Of a stretch of 6,409 bases of DNA, positions 1-5,832 are shown in pieces (the first letter of the stretch is position 1; the number at the start of each line of letters is the position of its first letter). Source of the DNA: an uncultured Ruminococcus sp. (GTDB lineage Bacteria > Bacillota > Clostridia > Oscillospirales > Acutalibacteraceae). The position numbers and the translations under genes are program-made. The DNA is taken from NCBI GenBank assembly GCA_902803035.1, contig CADCON010000016.1, forward strand, positions 1 to 6,409. Direction: 5' to 3'. Below the pieces are notes generated by a model. It made no database searches. It saw nothing but the letters and a program-made list of their open reading frames with translations, and was not told the origin of the DNA.

Positions 1-11
1 CCGGGCCAGAT

Positions 12-87
12 TGGTGGGAACAACAGGGCTCGAACCTGTGACCCTCTGCTTGTAAGGCAGATGCTCTCCCAGCTGAGCTATGCTCCC
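12..87 (-). tRNA. tRNA-Val, anticodon UAC
   Basis: Read on the minus strand this is a complete 76-nt cloverleaf. The acceptor strand GGGAGCA (87-81) pairs with TGTTCCC (22-16), with one G-T pair. The discriminator A and an encoded CCA follow (15-12). The D-arm contains AGCTCAGCTGGGAGAGC, and the anticodon stem TCTGC/GCAGA encloses CTTACAA, so the anticodon is TAC and the tRNA reads GTA and other GUN valine codons. The T-arm has the standard GGTTCGAGCCC core. The 3' end points to the left window edge, away from the protein genes. No degenerate bases or intron are seen. Confidence 0.97.
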
Positions 88-158
88 TCTTTCATGAATA
101 CACAAAAAGCGTGAAGAAATATAGGCATTATTGCTTTCCGCTCTCAGTGTCGTCATAT

Positions 159-187
159 ATATTACACTATCTGAATCCAAAAGTCAA
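159..187 (-). promoter_or_regulatory. Sigma-A-type promoter of tRNA-Val
   Basis: On the minus strand the -35 hexamer TTGACT (187-182) and the -10 hexamer TAATAT (164-159) are separated by exactly 17 nt. Both are one mismatch from consensus. Predicted initiation is near position 152, giving a leader of about 65 nt before the mature tRNA 5' end at 87, which RNase P would remove. This arrangement is typical of a strong constitutive stable-RNA promoter. Confidence 0.87.
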
Positions 188-188
188 G

Positions 189-218
189 TGTTTTTTTTAT
201 TTTTTTCTCTTTTTTTTT
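189..218 (-). promoter_or_regulatory. A-tract UP element upstream of the tRNA promoter
   Basis: Immediately upstream of the -35 box, the minus strand carries three phased A-runs (A9, A7 and A8, broken by GAG and T). A-tracts at this position are known to bind the alpha-subunit C-terminal domain of RNA polymerase and to bend DNA, raising output of rRNA and tRNA promoters. The assignment rests on position and composition only. Confidence 0.6.
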
Positions 219-230
219 CTGCACACGTCT

Positions 231-270
231 GAAAACAGAAACGGCAGGCAGCAGAAGGGCTGACCTGCCG
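231..270 (-). terminator. Rho-independent terminator closing the five-gene run
   Basis: Minus-strand reading gives CGGCAGG (270-264) pairing perfectly with CCTGCCG (248-242), with an inner AGC/GCT pairing possible, followed at once by the T-rich tail TTTCTGTTTTC (241-231). It begins about 46 nt after the stop codon of the last gene at 317. It separates the protein operon from the tRNA-Val promoter. The T-tract is interrupted, so efficiency may be partial. Confidence 0.78.
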
Positions 271-316
271 CATTATCATCATATTCATCAATTAACTGAA
301 AGGTGAACCGCCGCAC

Positions 317-1624
317 TCAGATAATGTCAAATACGCCGCTGAGCACGCTGCCATTTTGCCCGATAGAAAGCTCATAGACATACCGCCCCTTCTTCCAGTG
401 ACCGGGAACGTCCCAACCGTAGCCTGTCCAGCAGCGGTCGGAACCTACCTGAAAACGCACCGGTTCGGCGTAATTGGCCCAGATTTCTCCGTCCGGACCG
501 AGAATCCTGTAATTGATGGTGGTGTACAGGGATCTGTCGACAGCTCTCAGGCTGATTTCAAAATAGATTCTGCAAGCGGCATTTACCGCGAAGGAATCAG
601 AGTAAACCCTTTCCTTCATCGGAGGCGGTACTGATCCCGCTGTGAAGATCCTTGCACCGTACATCGTGAGAACCGGATTGTCAAACTTTCCGTCCACTAC
701 TTCAAAATAGGTAGTAACCGGCGCGGAACCGTTCATAGTTGCCTTGATATAGTACCTTCCGACTTCCCATCTGCCCGGCTGCTGCCAGCCCCAGCCCTGA
801 TAAAAGTCCGTATTGCCCGCATTGAGCACTGCGGAACCGTGAACGGGACCGGATACAGAGGTGCCGTCCTGACGGAAAATCTGCCAGTCCACCGACGCGT
901 CCGTCGTTTCCTGCACAGGATCAAACGACAGCAGAATGCCGACCATGCGGGTTTCCCCCTTCAGGAATAGCGGACCGCGCACCTTGCGGGCGGCATAATG
1001 ACTGCCATCATAAGCGAATGTCCTGATAGATTGAATGGTGAATTTCCCGTTCTGACTTTTCAAAACAGGCGGTTTCCTGACATTCAGCGGTTTGTCGCTC
1101 TTTGGAATGGAAGGTTCCCGCGCTTTTTCCGGAGTCCGCTTCCCGGAAGGTTCCTTTTTGTCGGGAGTTTGGGCGGACACCCCGGTGTTTCCGGCTTTTC
1201 TCAACACGCTTGCCAGTTCTGGAAGCCCTATGCCAGCAAGCGTCATTATGACCAGTTCCTCTGCGTTCCGCTCTGAGAGAAACGCACTGTCTATCAGATG
1301 CTGTTTCATATCCAGCACCATGATCTCGCGCTGGGAACGCTTCGGCTCGATGAGAATGGCATGAGCGCGCTGCAGCACGCCGTTGGCAGTACCCACCCGC
1401 ATGAGCTTCTTGTCGCGCTCGTGTTCCCGGACAAGATCGGAAATAAACGCCGTCACCGTGTCCGGGCGGAGAAGAATGTCCACGCCCTCCTTCTTTATCA
1501 AAAAGGCGATCACGCCGGGGACATCATGCTGACCGCCCCCCTTGCCGAGATCCGCCCCGCAGAACGGACACCTGACATCTTCGGGAGTGCCGCTCCATTC
1601 TTTCATGCAGGCATTACATTTCAC
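317..1624 (-). CDS. Unrecognised zinc-ribbon, helical-domain and tandem beta-repeat protein
   Basis: This is a 435-aa protein with no signal peptide or membrane segment, so probably cytoplasmic. The N-terminus is a short zinc ribbon (C3-x2-C6 and C19-x2-C22). A mostly alpha-helical domain follows (about 34-143), then a low-complexity Lys/Pro/Ser linker (about 144-192). Two diverged copies of a beta-rich unit follow (about 195-311 and 318-435). The copies share R-x-F at the start, R-M/I...S/E-x-x-x near the middle, and the motif GW/YGW-x2-PG-x-W-x2-GRY at 277-291 and 401-415, each ending in an F-[ED]-[VI] strand. The start is GTG at 1624. An in-frame TAA lies 27 nt upstream, and starting later at Met7 would break the zinc ribbon. 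A possible AAGGA ribosome binding site lies 12 nt upstream, which is rather far. It is last in the run, 72 nt after the TerY-C-like gene and followed by a terminator, so it is likely co-transcribed. The function is unknown; an adaptor or effector role is inference. Confidence 0.88.
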   Translation of the reverse strand: MKCNACMKEWSGTPEDVRCPFCGADLGKGGGQHDVPGVIAFLIKKEGVDILLRPDTVTAFISDLVREHERDKKLMRVGTANGVLQRAHAILIEPKRSQREIMVLDMKQHLIDSAFLSERNAEELVIMTLAGIGLPELASVLRKAGNTGVSAQTPDKKEPSGKRTPEKAREPSIPKSDKPLNVRKPPVLKSQNGKFTIQSIRTFAYDGSHYAARKVRGPLFLKGETRMVGILLSFDPVQETTDASVDWQIFRQDGTSVSGPVHGSAVLNAGNTDFYQGWGWQQPGRWEVGRYYIKATMNGSAPVTTYFEVVDGKFDNPVLTMYGARIFTAGSVPPPMKERVYSDSFAVNAACRIYFEISLRAVDRSLYTTINYRILGPDGEIWANYAEPVRFQVGSDRCWTGYGWDVPGHWKKGRYVYELSIGQNGSVLSGVFDII

Positions 1625-1696
1625 TCTGACTGCACATCCTTCAATTCTTTAAACTTCAATATTGCCAATGCGTCGCTTTGTACGCAGTCCGTCGCG

Positions 1697-2050
1697 TCAG
1701 AACTGATTGGCGGAAACGTCAAATTTGTCATCGGCCGTCACGATGTGATCCATCAGCTTGCCACACCACGCGCAGGTGAGCGCAGGCTCATGATTCCAGC
1801 AGTTGATCCTGCCGCAGTAGCCGCACTGCACAAAATCATGTGTCCCGCAGTAGGGACAACCGGGATACTCGGCGGTTTCATACATATTGCCGCGGATCAC
1901 ATTCCGGTCGAATCCCTCATGCTTCGCGTTCTTTTCGGAGATGGGGAACGCCCACGTGCGCCACCAGTCGCCGTCGCTCATTCTCTCGACCCTGATGCCG
2001 AAAATCTTGCTGCATTTTCCGCAGCGGCAGAGAATTATATTTGCCTCCAT
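1697..2050 (-). CDS. Stand-alone TerY-C-like metal-binding protein
   Basis: This is a 117-aa Cys-rich protein. An N-terminal cluster C8-x-C10-x2-C13 is followed by an aromatic segment (DWWRTW, 27-33). A dense treble of ligands comes next: C65-x2-C68, C76-x2-C79, C84, H87 and C93-x2-C96. Seven Cys plus one His in the C-terminal part matches what I recall of the TerY-C metal-binding domain, usually found behind TerY-type vWA domains; the assignment is from memory of the pattern. I chose the ATG at 2050 over an in-frame ATG at 2089 because GGGAG (2064-2060) sits 9 nt before it, whereas the upstream ATG has no convincing site and would add only a polar 13-residue lead. It lies between the PP2C gene (112-nt gap) and the beta-repeat gene on the same strand. 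A structural or metal-sensing partner of the neighbouring vWA protein is the likely role. A generic zinc-ribbon protein is the alternative. Confidence 0.85.
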   Translation of the reverse strand: MEANIILCRCGKCSKIFGIRVERMSDGDWWRTWAFPISEKNAKHEGFDRNVIRGNMYETAEYPGCPYCGTHDFVQCGYCGRINCWNHEPALTCAWCGKLMDHIVTADDKFDVSANQF

Positions 2051-2059
2051 CTTGTCACG

Positions 2060-2064
2060 CTCCC
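2060..2064 (-). promoter_or_regulatory. Ribosome binding site deciding the TerY-C-like start
   Basis: GGGAG on the minus strand lies 9 nt before the ATG at 2050. The competing in-frame ATG at 2089 is preceded by a GC-rich hairpin arm and no purine-rich site, so 2050 is preferred. Confidence 0.6.
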
Positions 2065-2090
2065 GTACCGTCCGCCCCGAACCGGTCATG

Positions 2091-2120
2091 GACAGCGCAG
2101 CTCAAAAAACGCGCTCTGTC
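2091..2120 (-). other. Hairpin in the PP2C to TerY-C-like gap
   Basis: GACAGCGC (2091-2098) can pair with GCGctCTGTC (2111-2120), giving 8 bp with a 2-nt bulge and a 12-nt loop that holds a run of six T on the transcript strand. There is no T-tract after the stem in the minus direction, so it is not a standard terminator for the operon. It sits about 27 nt upstream of the ribosome binding site of the next gene. It could be a processing, stabilising or attenuating element, or chance. Confidence 0.4.
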
Positions 2121-2162
2121 TTTCCCTTTATTCGGGGCGGCGTTATCGATTTATAATTATTG

Positions 2163-3545
2163 TCAGTTGTTATTTTCTTCCAGCTCGCTCAGACGCCTGA
2201 GAATATCCGCCTTCTGGGCGAGAAGGGCGTCGTACCGCTCCTTGCGGGGAAGGTATTTTTCTTCGGCGTCCTTCATTTTGGCGGAAGCCTCGTCGTATTC
2301 CCGCTTGGCTTCCTCGCGCAGAGCGGTCAGCCGCTCCAGCTCCTTCTTGGCGGGTGAAAGCAGATCTCCTGAGAAACGGAGCTTGGCAACAAACTCCATG
2401 AACTGCGACGGCATTTTGTCGGCGTCAGGAAGTCCCTGCTCGTGAGCGGCAATCTTCTCCTCCAGCGCGCGGCACTGTGCGTCAAGTTCCGTGAACCGCT
2501 CCTGCGACGTCCTGTACGATAAAGCCAGTCCGTCGTACAGCTTGGAGAGATGCTCCAGCATTCCCCCGCTCTCCATGGACTTGATTCGGCTGTTGACCAC
2601 GGCAAGCTCGTCCCGCGTATTCACAATCAAATTGGCTGCTGCGAATTCAGCCGCGAATTTCGAAGCGCGCCGCACGTCCACAAAGCCGCTGACCGTCACA
2701 TCGTCCGCGCTGCCCTGACGGCTGAGATCGCTGAGATCGTCGGAAAGCGATTTTTCCATGACCTGCGTGCCCATTTCACAGGCTTCCATGATCATGTTTC
2801 TGTAATAGGCGTGCGTCTTCTCCATTGAGGTGGGGAAGCTGTCCTCCACGCCGTCGGTGCCGGCAATGCAGGCAATCACCGGATTTTCTTCCAGATTGAT
2901 CACATGATAGCGCACACTGCCCGCGGCGTCCGCGTCACAAAGCGACGTCGTCGCCGTGCCGACACAGCGGTCGTCCCATGGAATCGGCTGCGACGCCGTT
3001 CCGTCACTGTTGAAGACCACACAGCGTCCGTCGCCCTGCTGAAGGAGCAGCAGGTATCTTTCCGTTAGAAGACCCGCAATCAGCGTCGTGCCGTACATTC
3101 TCTCGATCTTCACGCCTCTGCGGTATTCGTCGCCCAGACGGAAGGCGGTGCTGTATTCTTCTTCGGTGAGAGGGTTTGCCGCGAAATCATCATCGACCGC
3201 GCTGATCCACTTGCCGACAATGCTGCGGATGAGCCTGTCCATCAGCAGGGAACAATCTGCCCTGTCAAAAAGACGTTCCTCAAATCCGTTGGCGGCAACG
3301 CTTCTCGCAAAGCTTTCAAGAGCCTCGCCCGCAATTTTACAGGCGTACTCCGAGCCTGTGGAGCTGCGGATGCAATTCGGATCGCCATGTCCGTCAGCAA
3401 CGGAAAACAGCTTTATGTCGCCCGCGTCCAGCTTTATGCCGTAATCCTCGCAGGGTGTATCCTTTCTGATATGGCTTGCCCCGCGCACCGAGCAGCAAAA
3501 AAGCTCGTACTGCGGAGCATCCGACCTTTTAAAGATACCAAGCAT
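2163..3545 (-). CDS. PP2C-family Ser/Thr phosphatase with C-terminal coiled coil (TerY-P triad)
   Basis: This is a 460-aa cytoplasmic protein. The PP2C catalytic domain (about 13-290) shows the metal-coordinating and active-site motifs in order: PCEDY with E33/D34, SVADGHGD at 48-55, GTTLIAGLL at 152-160, GDGR at 171-174, GTDGVEDSF at 229-237, and DDVTV at 281-285. The early S-H-I-R-K-x-x-P-C-E-D stretch is typical of PP2Cs in kinase/vWA triads. Residues about 295-460 form a long charged heptad-like segment (K/E/L/A rich, for example 400-456) predicted to be coiled coil and ending in three Asn. An upstream in-frame ATG at 3578 is not favoured: its only GGAG abuts the ATG. The ATG at 3545 lies one base after the vWA stop, with GAGGA or GGAA just upstream, implying translational coupling. 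The role is to remove phosphates placed by the neighbouring kinase; substrates are inferred to be the vWA protein or its partners. Confidence 0.93.
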   Translation of the reverse strand: MLGIFKRSDAPQYELFCCSVRGASHIRKDTPCEDYGIKLDAGDIKLFSVADGHGDPNCIRSSTGSEYACKIAGEALESFARSVAANGFEERLFDRADCSLLMDRLIRSIVGKWISAVDDDFAANPLTEEEYSTAFRLGDEYRRGVKIERMYGTTLIAGLLTERYLLLLQQGDGRCVVFNSDGTASQPIPWDDRCVGTATTSLCDADAAGSVRYHVINLEENPVIACIAGTDGVEDSFPTSMEKTHAYYRNMIMEACEMGTQVMEKSLSDDLSDLSRQGSADDVTVSGFVDVRRASKFAAEFAAANLIVNTRDELAVVNSRIKSMESGGMLEHLSKLYDGLALSYRTSQERFTELDAQCRALEEKIAAHEQGLPDADKMPSQFMEFVAKLRFSGDLLSPAKKELERLTALREEAKREYDEASAKMKDAEEKYLPRKERYDALLAQKADILRRLSELEENNN

Positions 3546-3546
3546 A

Positions 3547-4323
3547 TCAGTTCCAGTCCTCGCTGTCGCTCCAGACATCTCCGCCGCCAGCCATGACGTC
3601 GGGACCGTCGAAATCAGCCACTTCCGGCGCGACCGTGTAGGTGTCGGCGTCCAGATTGGTCGTGGCCGCCTCCAGAATCATGGAGCCGCTCGCCGCGTCA
3701 CCCGCCATTCGTGAGGATCCTGCCAGCATGGAAGCGGAAACGGAAACCGCGATGATCATTCTCTTGAGGGTCTCCAGATCACTGGTCTGGACCACCGCTT
3801 CATTGTTGCCGACGAGCTTGGTGAGAATGCCGATATTCGCATCCTCGCCGATCGCAATGGCGATTTTTCTCGCCACCTGGAACCATCTGTTGTTGGCCTT
3901 GATATTCTCAAGCTCCTTCTCCCAGTTGTCGTTCGGCTCGCCGTCGCTCATGAAAATGATGACCGGTGCGCAGAAGCCTGTGTCGCTCACAAGGAAGGAA
4001 CTGCGGCTGAGCTTCTGGTCAAGCTCCTTGAGCGCCGCGCCGAGATCGGTCAGACCACCGGCGGTAGCGTCATTCCAGAAAAAGTCGTCGAGCGAAACAA
4101 GGCCGTTCGTGGTGAGCCACTGTGCGCCGGAAGAAAACGTGAGCGCGGCAATCTTGATTTCCGCTTCGGGAATCTCGCCGACCTTCTCACGGAGAACCGG
4201 CTCCAGCTCGTGAATGGCTTCGTTGACGCTTGCAATTCTGTCGCCGAACATACTTCCCGATGTGTCGATCACATAAATAAGCGGGAGAACCTTCTTGACA
4301 ATAACACCTTCTGTACTTGGCAT
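3547..4323 (-). CDS. terY: TerY-like von Willebrand factor A domain protein (TerY-P triad)
   Basis: This is a 258-aa protein that is essentially one vWA domain plus a tail. The metal-ion-dependent adhesion site is complete: D20-T-S22-G-S24 at the end of the first strand, T92 in GGLTDLGAAL, and D127 in FMSDGEPND. There is no signal peptide or membrane helix, so it acts in the cytoplasm as a metal-dependent protein-protein interaction module. The TerY family vWA is commonly followed by a Cys-rich TerY-C domain. Here that region is absent and the protein instead ends in a Gly/Asp/Glu-rich acidic tail with Thr and Ser (about 220-258); the Cys-rich domain appears as a separate gene two positions downstream. 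The start is supported by AGGAGG 9 nt upstream. It follows the kinase by 71 nt and its stop is one base from the PP2C start. It probably scaffolds the kinase and phosphatase and is a candidate phosphoprotein. Confidence 0.94.
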   Translation of the reverse strand: MPSTEGVIVKKVLPLIYVIDTSGSMFGDRIASVNEAIHELEPVLREKVGEIPEAEIKIAALTFSSGAQWLTTNGLVSLDDFFWNDATAGGLTDLGAALKELDQKLSRSSFLVSDTGFCAPVIIFMSDGEPNDNWEKELENIKANNRWFQVARKIAIAIGEDANIGILTKLVGNNEAVVQTSDLETLKRMIIAVSVSASMLAGSSRMAGDAASGSMILEAATTNLDADTYTVAPEVADFDGPDVMAGGGDVWSDSEDWN

Positions 4324-4332
4324 GGTAAAATA

Positions 4333-4338
4333 CCTCCT
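4333..4338 (-). promoter_or_regulatory. Consensus ribosome binding site of the vWA gene
   Basis: AGGAGG lies 9 nt before the ATG at 4323 and is the strongest such site in the window. It suggests the vWA subunit is translated more strongly than its neighbours. It follows an AT-rich 71-nt gap that contains a short A6/T6 inverted repeat at 4340-4354 but no convincing promoter. Confidence 0.8.
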
Positions 4339-4394
4339 GAAAAAATGATTTTTTAATGACTGATGAATAAATGATGGAAGAATAAACCGTCCTG

Positions 4395-5696
4395 CTATTT
4401 CAGTTCGATTTTCTTTTCAAACGCTTCGATGACAATACCGGGAATGAAGGGAATGATTTCATCCGGATGAATCTGCTTCGGCTTGCCGCTCGGCGTGGTC
4501 GCGTTGAGAATCAGACCGCTCATATTCCTGAATCCCATCACGCCGGGTTTGTCCTTGCGGGTGACCACACAGGCCACGGGGCGAAGGGCTTCGTCGGCAT
4601 TACAGGTGCCGAGCATACATCTGTAGACACGGGAACCTCCCGCCGCGGTAATGGAATACCCCGGAAGTCCGATCGTATGGGTGATTGCCACGGGCTTGCC
4701 GCAGGCGTCGCACTTGGTGGTCGCCGCATTCTGGATAAAGACCTCATTGCCGCAGACGCAGCGGACAATGTCGCTCCTGAATCTCACAAGCACCTGCAGC
4801 CAGTCAAGCTCCCTCAGGCGTTTGCCGGGATTCTTCAGTGCTTCCTGGCTGAACGCCGCCACGAATTTGCTCTTGAGATATTCGGGCATATAGATCCACC
4901 GCTGCAGTACCCCCACCTGAATGTTTCTCACAGGAGCGTTGCCCCTGTCATTCGGGTCAAAGATAAAGAGAGGAGCCTTGCCGTAGAGCTTCTCGGCAAA
5001 TTCGTCGGTCATGCAGGTAGCCATGACCCAACGGCTGCCCTCCAGCGGGTGATTGGTGAAGAGAATCAGGAACAGAATGCAGGCAAGGGAATACCGGTCG
5101 GACTGGGTGTCCGGAAGGACGCTGCCCTTGCCGTTGACAATCTCAGGCGCCATATATCTCGGCTTGCCCAGAATGCCGGTGTGTGTTCCGTTTTTGGCGA
5201 CATTGTCATTATCGCTGATCAGCACGTCGCCGGTTTGCGGATTGATGAAGAAATTGCCGTCGTTGAGGTCCTGATAGCTGTAGCCGTTATTATGCAGAAT
5301 GCGGAACGCGGATACTATGCGTATGCAGGCTTCGGCTGCCGCTTTAAAGGAAACGAAATTACATTTTCTGGAGCCGAGAATCTTGCTGAGCTCATAATAC
5401 CCTTCCGGCTTGAGTCCCATCACATAGCCGAAGGTGCCGCCGGAATATTCCGTGACCGCCTCCGGCCACAGAAAAGCCCTGTCGGGGGAGCCTTTGGCCA
5501 CATTGTTTTTGAGATTGTCATAAAAGAGAATCGGATCCCTGAGAGTCTCCGGTTTATACCATTTGAGAGCCTTTTTTTCGCCGTTGTAGTCCACGCGGTA
5601 GACTTCGCCCTGACCGCCTTCGCCGAGAAGCTCTTCCACAACAATGCGGACGCCGGCAGTGGTTTTGAGTGCCTGTCCCTTTTCAAGCATGGGCAT
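4395..5696 (-). CDS. Atypical Ser/Thr protein kinase with zinc ribbon and beta-rich tail (TerY-P triad)
   Basis: This is a 433-aa protein. The kinase domain (about 17-305) has the glycine loop LGEGGQGEVY (24-33), the ATP-binding Lys K45 in ALKWY, the catalytic loop YQDLNDGN (141-148) with D143 and N148, the metal-binding D162 in SDNDN, and APE at 183-185. The usual HRD is YQD, the catalytic-loop Lys is Asn, and DFG is DND. These departures, as I recall, are characteristic of kinases in vWA/PP2C triads rather than decay, since the ATP, catalytic and metal residues remain. A zinc ribbon (C313-x-C315 and C329-x2-C332) follows. The C-terminal part (about 345-433) is rich in short strands, with GFRNMSG and IPFIPG turns, and may be an FHA-like or other beta-sandwich domain. 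No membrane helix is seen, so it is soluble. The ATG at 5696 has GGAAGG upstream and is better placed than Met3. It is the first gene after the internal promoter. Confidence 0.94.
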   Translation of the reverse strand: MPMLEKGQALKTTAGVRIVVEELLGEGGQGEVYRVDYNGEKKALKWYKPETLRDPILFYDNLKNNVAKGSPDRAFLWPEAVTEYSGGTFGYVMGLKPEGYYELSKILGSRKCNFVSFKAAAEACIRIVSAFRILHNNGYSYQDLNDGNFFINPQTGDVLISDNDNVAKNGTHTGILGKPRYMAPEIVNGKGSVLPDTQSDRYSLACILFLILFTNHPLEGSRWVMATCMTDEFAEKLYGKAPLFIFDPNDRGNAPVRNIQVGVLQRWIYMPEYLKSKFVAAFSQEALKNPGKRLRELDWLQVLVRFRSDIVRCVCGNEVFIQNAATTKCDACGKPVAITHTIGLPGYSITAAGGSRVYRCMLGTCNADEALRPVACVVTRKDKPGVMGFRNMSGLILNATTPSGKPKQIHPDEIIPFIPGIVIEAFEKKIELK

Positions 5697-5730
5697 CTTT
5701 ACATCTTCCTTCCCAAAAATAGTTACTGTT

Positions 5731-5739
5731 ATTATACCA
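5731..5739 (-). promoter_or_regulatory. Extended -10 promoter upstream of the kinase gene
   Basis: On the minus strand TGGTATAAT gives a perfect TATAAT (5736-5731) preceded by the TGn extension. No good -35 hexamer lies 17 nt upstream (CATCAA), which is acceptable for an extended -10 promoter or one helped by an activator. Initiation near 5724 would give a leader of about 28 nt to the kinase ATG, leaving room for the ribosome binding site. Confidence 0.7.
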
Positions 5740-5765
5740 CAATGCGGATGAAATTGATGTACACA

Positions 5766-5787
5766 GTGTTAATTTACAAATTCACAC
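5766..5787. promoter_or_regulatory. 22-bp inverted repeat, candidate operator
   Basis: GTGTTAATTTACAAATTCACAC is a dyad with 9 of 11 half-site positions matched (arms GTGT and AATTT/AAATT, with mismatches at one arm position and at the centre). It lies about 7 bp upstream of the expected -35 region of the kinase promoter and overlaps a perfect ACACAGTGT palindrome at 5761-5769. Size and position fit a dimeric helix-turn-helix regulator. No regulator gene is in the window. Confidence 0.5.
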
Positions 5788-5832
5788 GCTGAAGCGGTCG
5801 GATTTTGACAACCGTTACAATCATTCCGTCAC

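Noticed and set aside
12..87. tRNA-Val as the attachment site of a genomic island carrying the triad
   Set aside because: Integrases usually use the 3' end of a tRNA. Here the 3' end faces the left edge, away from the triad, and no repeat of the tRNA 3' end is seen elsewhere in the window.
189..222. Poly-T run as a plus-strand terminator
   Set aside because: No GC-rich stem precedes it on the plus strand and no plus-strand gene ends there. As A-tracts on the minus strand it fits a tRNA promoter upstream element better.
1298..2200. 300-codon plus-strand open frame across the last two genes
   Set aside because: It spans two minus-strand genes and the gap between them, which have clear Cys-cluster motifs. 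The translation shows no domain and no plausible start signals.
3641..4213. 190-codon plus-strand open frame opposite the vWA gene
   Set aside because: Ser/Leu-rich shadow of the vWA coding frame; no motif or upstream site.
4354..4380. Two direct GAATAAA copies in the kinase to vWA gap
   Set aside because: Only seven bases in an AT-rich spacer; likely chance.
4467..5792. 441-codon plus-strand open frame antisense to the kinase gene
   Set aside because: It lies almost wholly opposite a gene with complete kinase motifs. Its protein is low in recognisable motifs and rich in His/Arg/Ala as expected from reading biased codons backwards, and it has no ribosome binding site.
5795..5820. Possible terminator after the transglutaminase-like gene (CGGTTG/CGACCG stem)
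   Set aside because: The stem is short, includes a G-T pair, and is followed by CTTCAGCG rather than a T-tract.
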